Source: Betaproteobacteria bacterium (GTDB taxonomy: Bacteria; Pseudomonadota; Gammaproteobacteria; Burkholderiales; SHXO01). From it: DNA of 64,000 nucleotides. Location: contig JANXRW010000019.1 of the NCBI GenBank assembly GCA_025356655.1, positions 1 through 64,000 of the forward strand, read 5' to 3'. Position numbers and translations under genes: made by a program. Positions 36,201 through 42,200 of the stretch are shown here, in pieces (position 1 is the first letter of the stretch; every line of letters begins with the position of its first letter). The notes beneath the pieces were generated by a model that was given only the letters and a program-made list of their open reading frames with translations, did no database searches and had not been told where the DNA came from.

Positions 36201-39200
36201 ACACCACGTCGTCGCCGGAGCCCGCGTTGATCAGGTCATTACCCGAGCCGCCGAAGATGACGTCATTGCCGGAACCGCCCCAGATCTGGTCGTTCCCCGT
36301 GTTGCCGTAGACCCAGTTGTTGCCGCCTCCGGCGTCGGTGCCCGTCACGGAGCCGACCACGCCCGCGACCAGCGTGAGGCTGCCGCCTGCGGCCAGGATC
36401 ACGTCGTCGCCGCCCGGGCTCTTGGCCGGGTCCACGAGGTCGAGCGCCAGGCTGCGCGGGTCGGTCGCGCGCGGATCGCTCTGCACCAGCCCGACGAGCC
36501 AGGGGTTGGCATCGCCGAGGATGAAGTTGTTCCCGCCGCCGCCGAAGATGATGTCGTCACCGGTGCCGCCGGTGATGATGTCATTGCCATCGTCGGCGGC
36601 CAGCAGGCCGACCAGCGCAATGATGCTGCCATCGGCCCCGTAGGTGACCGTACCGCCATCGCCGAACAGGACATCGGAGTTGGAGCCGCCGTCGATCACG
36701 TCATTGCCGGCGTCACCGAAGATGATGTCGTTGCCGGCACCCCCGTAGAGGTTGTCGTCGCCGCTGCCGCCATGGATGAGGTCGTTGCCGCCCTCGCCGT
36801 AGATGGTGTCGTTGCCCGCGCCGCCGTAGAGCGTGTCGCTGCCGTCCCCCCCGTAGATCGTGTCGCTGCCGTCGCCCCCGTAGATCGTGTCGTTGCCGGG
36901 GCCCCCGTAGAGCAAGTCATCGCCGCCGCCGCCGCTGATGGTGTCGTTGCCCTGGCCGCCGTAGATCCAGTCGGCTGCCCCGCTGCCGTAGATGGTGTCG
37001 TTGCCGCCGGCGCCCCGGTCGGCGTTCTCGACCAAGGGGTTGCCGCCGGGGAAGGAAAGCACCCCGCCATCGCCGAAGATGAAGTGCTGCGCGTCGCCCG
37101 CGCTCTCCCGGGGCTTGCCGGTCCCGGCGTCGAAGCCCGCACCGTAGATGGTGTCGTTGCCGCCGCCGCCGAAGATGATGTCGCGCCCGCTGCCGCCGGT
37201 GATGATGTCGTTACCGTCTTGGGCCGAGGAATGACTGATGTAGGAGCCATCGGAGCGGATCTCGCCGCCATCGCCGAAGATCACGTCGTTGCCCGACCCC
37301 ACCGTGATGGTGTCGTTGCCGCCATCGCCCCAGACCTGGGCATCACCATTCTGGACGGAGATCAGGTCATCGCCCGCCCCGCCGTGGATGGTGGCCTTGC
37401 CCGCGCCCGAGGAGATCACGTCGTTGCCCGCACCGCCGTCCAGAGAGACGCTGATGGACGGATTGGTGACGCCCGAGAGATCAATGATGTCGTCGCCGGC
37501 ACCGCCCGTAGCGATGATGCTGTTGCTCACCTCGTAGGACTGCGCATGGGCTTCGGACACGCCCAGGCCGGGTGCCCACACCAGGACCTTGCCAGAGTTT
37601 CCCGGATCGGACTTGACGTGGATCTCCACGCCGTTGCTGTCATCGGTGTTTCCGTTCAGCCGCTGCTGGGCGTTCGGCCCGATATTCAGTTGCAGCGAGC
37701 CACCGTCGAGCTTCGTCGCCAGCACCGGGGGCCGGTCGAAATTGATCTCGAAGGTCGCCAGGGTCAGCGGTGGGGTGATGTCGAAGGTCTTGTCGATCTT
37801 GAAGAAGAATAGATTGACCTTCAGGAAGGCCTGCAGCTTGGCGGTGATCTTGCCGCTGATGTCGAAGATGGACAGCGGCGCAAGCGCCGGCTTGTCGCTA
37901 TTTAACTGGTTCACCACGTCGGCTTCCAGATCCGAGATGCGGACCTTACCGTCGTGGCGCGGGTTGTAGAGGTTGAAGTCGATCTCGGCGAAGATACCGC
38001 CGTCCACGCCCGCCTGGGCGATTCCCAGGTTGAGTTCCACGCCCGCCGTAATGGATCCCGTCAGGGTAAGCGTGGGCACATCGGGGCCCGAGAGGTCCGC
38101 CGCCGACTGCTTGGTGCTAAGAAAGAAGCCGTCGAAGAGCGTGGCGGGATTCTTGAACCCCCCGTCGGCGAACTCGTTGATACCCAGGGTGTCGTAGCCG
38201 AAGGCGAAGTGGATGGTCCCGCCGAGAGAGCCGGTGATCGTGGCGCCGAGTGGTCCGAAGATCGGGAAATAAGCGGTGTAGCTGAAGTTGAACGACAGCG
38301 TTGGCATGTCGTAGGCAATCAGCGTCGCCGGCTTACCCAGCAGCAAACCGAAGATCTGCGAGGGATCTTTCAGGATCGGGAAGGAGAAGCCGCCGCCGAA
38401 GTTCGCGTTTGCGAGGTTGCTGGTGAAGTCCGTGGTGCTGCTGGCGGACTGGCCGCTGGTGTTCAGGCCCGACAGCGCGTTGTCCAGGTTGAAGCCCGAG
38501 ACATCCGGCAGCTTGAATCCGCTGGAGGCGTCCGAGAGCTTCGTGTTCGGGTTGGTGATGTCCAGCTTCATCGTCGGATCGGACGAACTGGCGTCGTAGA
38601 TGACGAAGTTCCCGAAGGGCAGGATGACCTCGGAGGTGTCCGTCGGGATGCTGTTCACCAAGTGAATCACGTCCGCCACGGCCTTGATAAAGGCGGGATC
38701 CACTTCGCCGAAGGATGCCGCCAGATCGAGCAACGTGACGGGCGTGCCGCTCAGGTCCGAGATCACGGGGATGGGGGTCGTTAGCACGTCGATGATCGGC
38801 TCGACGGGCTTGGTGACGTCCTGGATCTTCTTGACGATGGGGGCGATCACATCGCTAATGAAGGAACCCAGATCGAGGCCCACGTTCTTGAAAGCCACGA
38901 GCTTCAGACCATCCTTGATGGCGTTGCCGATCCCGGAGAGGCCGATGAACTCGCCCTTACTTACATCACCGAAACCCCAGTCCAACTCGAAATCCGCCAC
39001 GACCTTGGGGAACACGGTGGCGGCCCCCGGTACCAGGGAACTATTGAGCTGCAAGGTCAACGCCAGGTCCGCCACCGCTTCGGCGGCGATGCCCACGTCC
39101 ACCTTCATGCTGCTGATGTTGGACAGCGTGAGCTTGTCGTTGCCCGCCTGGCCGGTGGAGAGGTTCACCGCGAACTCCGCGGTCAGATGCGTATTGCCCT

Positions 39201-42200
39201 TGTCCTTGGCGGTCACTTCCAAGGGACCCAACTGGCCATCGATCGAAGCATTGGGCACGGTGGCGTTCACCGTGATCAACATTTCGTGCGGGCTGGACAT
39301 GTCCACGTAGAAGCCATCTCCACCACTGACACCAAACCCCAGATCCATCTCCCAGCCCACGTTGAGCGCGACGGCTCCGCTCGTCTTCAAGCCCAGGCCC
39401 GGGATGCCCAGGTCGAAGCCGATGCTATGGCCGATGTCCACCAAGGTGGTACCCAGTTTCAGGTTCCACTGCATGAACTCGTCCTTGAAGGCCACGCCCT
39501 TCTTGTCGATATTCGTGTCCAGCATGACGTCGGCTTGGGTCACCGAGCCGTCCGCGTTGGTGTCCTTCAGGACATTCAGGCCGCTGGGGCCGAGGAGGTT
39601 GAAGAGCTCCTTCGACACGAAGTTCTGGTCCGGGTCCGTCGCGGTGGCGATCCCCTGGCGCAGCGGCACGATGAAATCGTGGCGGAATTTGTCAATGAAC
39701 CCGGCGGCCTCGGACAGCTTGCCGGTGAGCGGCAGCGAGAAGGAGAAGACCTTGCCGTCGAGCACATCCTGGAGCGCGCCGAGGAAGCTATCCACACCGT
39801 CGACGGCCAGGAGCAACTCATCGGTCAGGCTGAAATCGCTGGGATTGATGGATAGAAGGTCGTCGGGCACGAAAACGAAGTTGTCCCCGCCAGCACTTCC
39901 GTCGGACTTCAGCGTGCCGCCCAACTTGATGTCCCCACCTAGGTCGACGCTCAGTTGGCCGCCCACCTTGATGTCGCCCTTGAACAGCGACTCCGTGGGA
40001 AAGTACACCGGTAGATCGCCCGTGATGCTGCCGCTGAAAGTCCCCTTGAGCGAGTCGAGACCACCGGCCAGGATGTCGGTGATAAGGACGTGGTCCGTCT
40101 TCGCACCGTGGCTGTCCTTGAACAGCTTGGCGTCCACGCCCAGGCTGAAGTCCGCGCCGATGTTGGCACTGCCCTTCTTTACGAAGAGCCCCAGCGGCCC
40201 CATGGCCGCGGTGAACTCCAGGCCCGTACCGCCGGCGCCGATATGACCGGTGGCGCCCGTCTTGTCGAAGAGGTAGACCTTGGTGGGGTTCGACAGGTCG
40301 AAGCCCACGTCCAACTCCAGGTTCACGTTGCCCGAGGCATTGAGCTGCGCGTTACCCGCCAGCTTGGCGAAGGAGGGCAGGCCGAGGTCCAGGTTGATGC
40401 CCAACTGCTTGCTGAAGCTCGGGTTGAACCCCAGTTGCAGTTCCAGTATCTGGTTGCTGCCGTCGGGGACCAGGGAGAGCTTGAGCGCGTCGGAACTCGC
40501 CGGAATACCGAAGGCTTCCTTGAGCTTGGATTCCAGCTCTTGGATGCTGGAGGCATGGTCGCTACTGGCCGAATTCACCCCACTGGTGAACTGCGTGGCG
40601 AAAGCGAGCAGGTCGTTCACACTCACGTTCACCAGCGGCAGCTTGTCGTTCAGGAATCCGAATTGCTGGAACTGGCCGAGGAACTGGGACAGCGCCTGCA
40701 GGCCGCTGATGATGTCGGAGAAGCCGATGTGGCTGAAGCTACCCAGGTCACCGAACCCGGAGGTCGTGACCACCACGTGGGGCGCCACGCCGTTCAGGGG
40801 ATCGCCGATGTCCTGAAGGGTGACGGTGACGGTGGGGCTCGCGCCCAGGTGGATGAAACCGAGCGCCGGCGTCAATCCCACCGCCAAGGTCAAGGCGCCG
40901 TTGGCGGCGACGATGGGCAAGGCCACGGGCGAGTTGGCGTCACCCACCTTCATATCGACCAGACCGTCGACCAGCTGCTTGAGCGAGATGCGATGCCCCA
41001 ACACCCCGTCGGCGCCCTTGATACCGGCCGAGATACTGCCGGCGAGGTTACCGTTACCGGTCAGGCTGATCCCCGCAAAGCCGAAGTTCGCGGTGGCGTT
41101 GATGCCGCCCGGCGTGGACAACGCGAAGTCGCCCTTGGCCACCGCATTAGTCAGAAAAAACCGATCCATGAAGTTCAGACCGCCGATGGTATTGCCATCG
41201 ATGACGCCGTCCTGCACTTCGTTGGGCGTTGCGGTATCAGACTTCAGCAGGCCCAGCTTGATCGCCGCAGAGGAACCGTTGGAGGCCTCCACGTGAAATA
41301 GCGTACTGCCTGCCCCGCCGAAGGTGGTGTCGGTCAACGCGATGGCCGTACCCGCGGCGTTAATGGCACCGGTCACTTTGCCACCCGTGGCAGCCTCGAT
41401 ATCGGCGATCACGTCCCCCAGGGTCTTTGCCCCGAGCAGGGACACGGCGGTGCGTGCCCCATCGTGCGTCACCACCGTGAGGTCCTGCAGGACCCCGCTC
41501 TGCGTATCGGTGAAGCCCAAATCCGTGCGGGCGGCGTTCCCGGCGTCCGTGGTGATGGTGAAGCTGGTGACGCTGCCGTCCTTCGCCGTGACGATCAGGC
41601 GCTGGCCGATGGAGGTCGCGCTCAATTGCGTGCTGAGCCCTGCTGCCTTCAGCGATCCGTTGAACTGAGTGACCAGATCCAGGATGTTGTGGTTTGCCTG
41701 CGAGTCGATGTCGTGCTTGCCCACGGCGTTGGTGCCAATAAGGGTCACGTCCTTCACCGCGCCACCGTTGACGCTCACGTGCAAGACGGCGTCCCCACTG
41801 AGACGTCCCACGATCCCGGGCATGGGACGCCCCGCCTCGATGAACGGACTTCCTGCGCTGGCGTCGGAGGTCGCGCTCGCCGCGAAGCCCAGGGCCGTGA
41901 CGGCCGGATCGGCGGCGTCGGCACTGAGCGTGAAACTGGTCACCGACGCGTCCTTGGCCGTGAGTGTCAGCTTGCCGGCATCGAGTCCAGCCTTGAGCTT
42001 GCTGCCGAGCCCGGCCGTGGCGAGGGCGCTGTCCAGGTCCGCCTGCAACTGGTTCAAGGTCGTGTTGTTCTTAGTGGCATCCGCCGCTAGCAGCACCACC
42101 ACGGCAGCGCCCCCGTTGAGCGCGATGCTGAACTTGGCATCCTGGGCGAGGCGCCCGAAGATCGTGCTGACCTCGCCTTGCGCCATCAGGCCCAAGGTGG

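Noticed and set aside
36800-36920. Short near-identical tandem DNA units that might suggest a CRISPR-like array
   Set aside because: They are in-frame RTX nonapeptide codons (GGDGSDTIY) without spacer/repeat architecture or cas genes.
34822-37812. 996-aa plus-strand ORF antisense to the main RTX block
   Set aside because: Same cause: the reverse complement of GGxGNDxIxGG repeats stays open and gives VVAAAAEDDVV-like low-complexity sequence.
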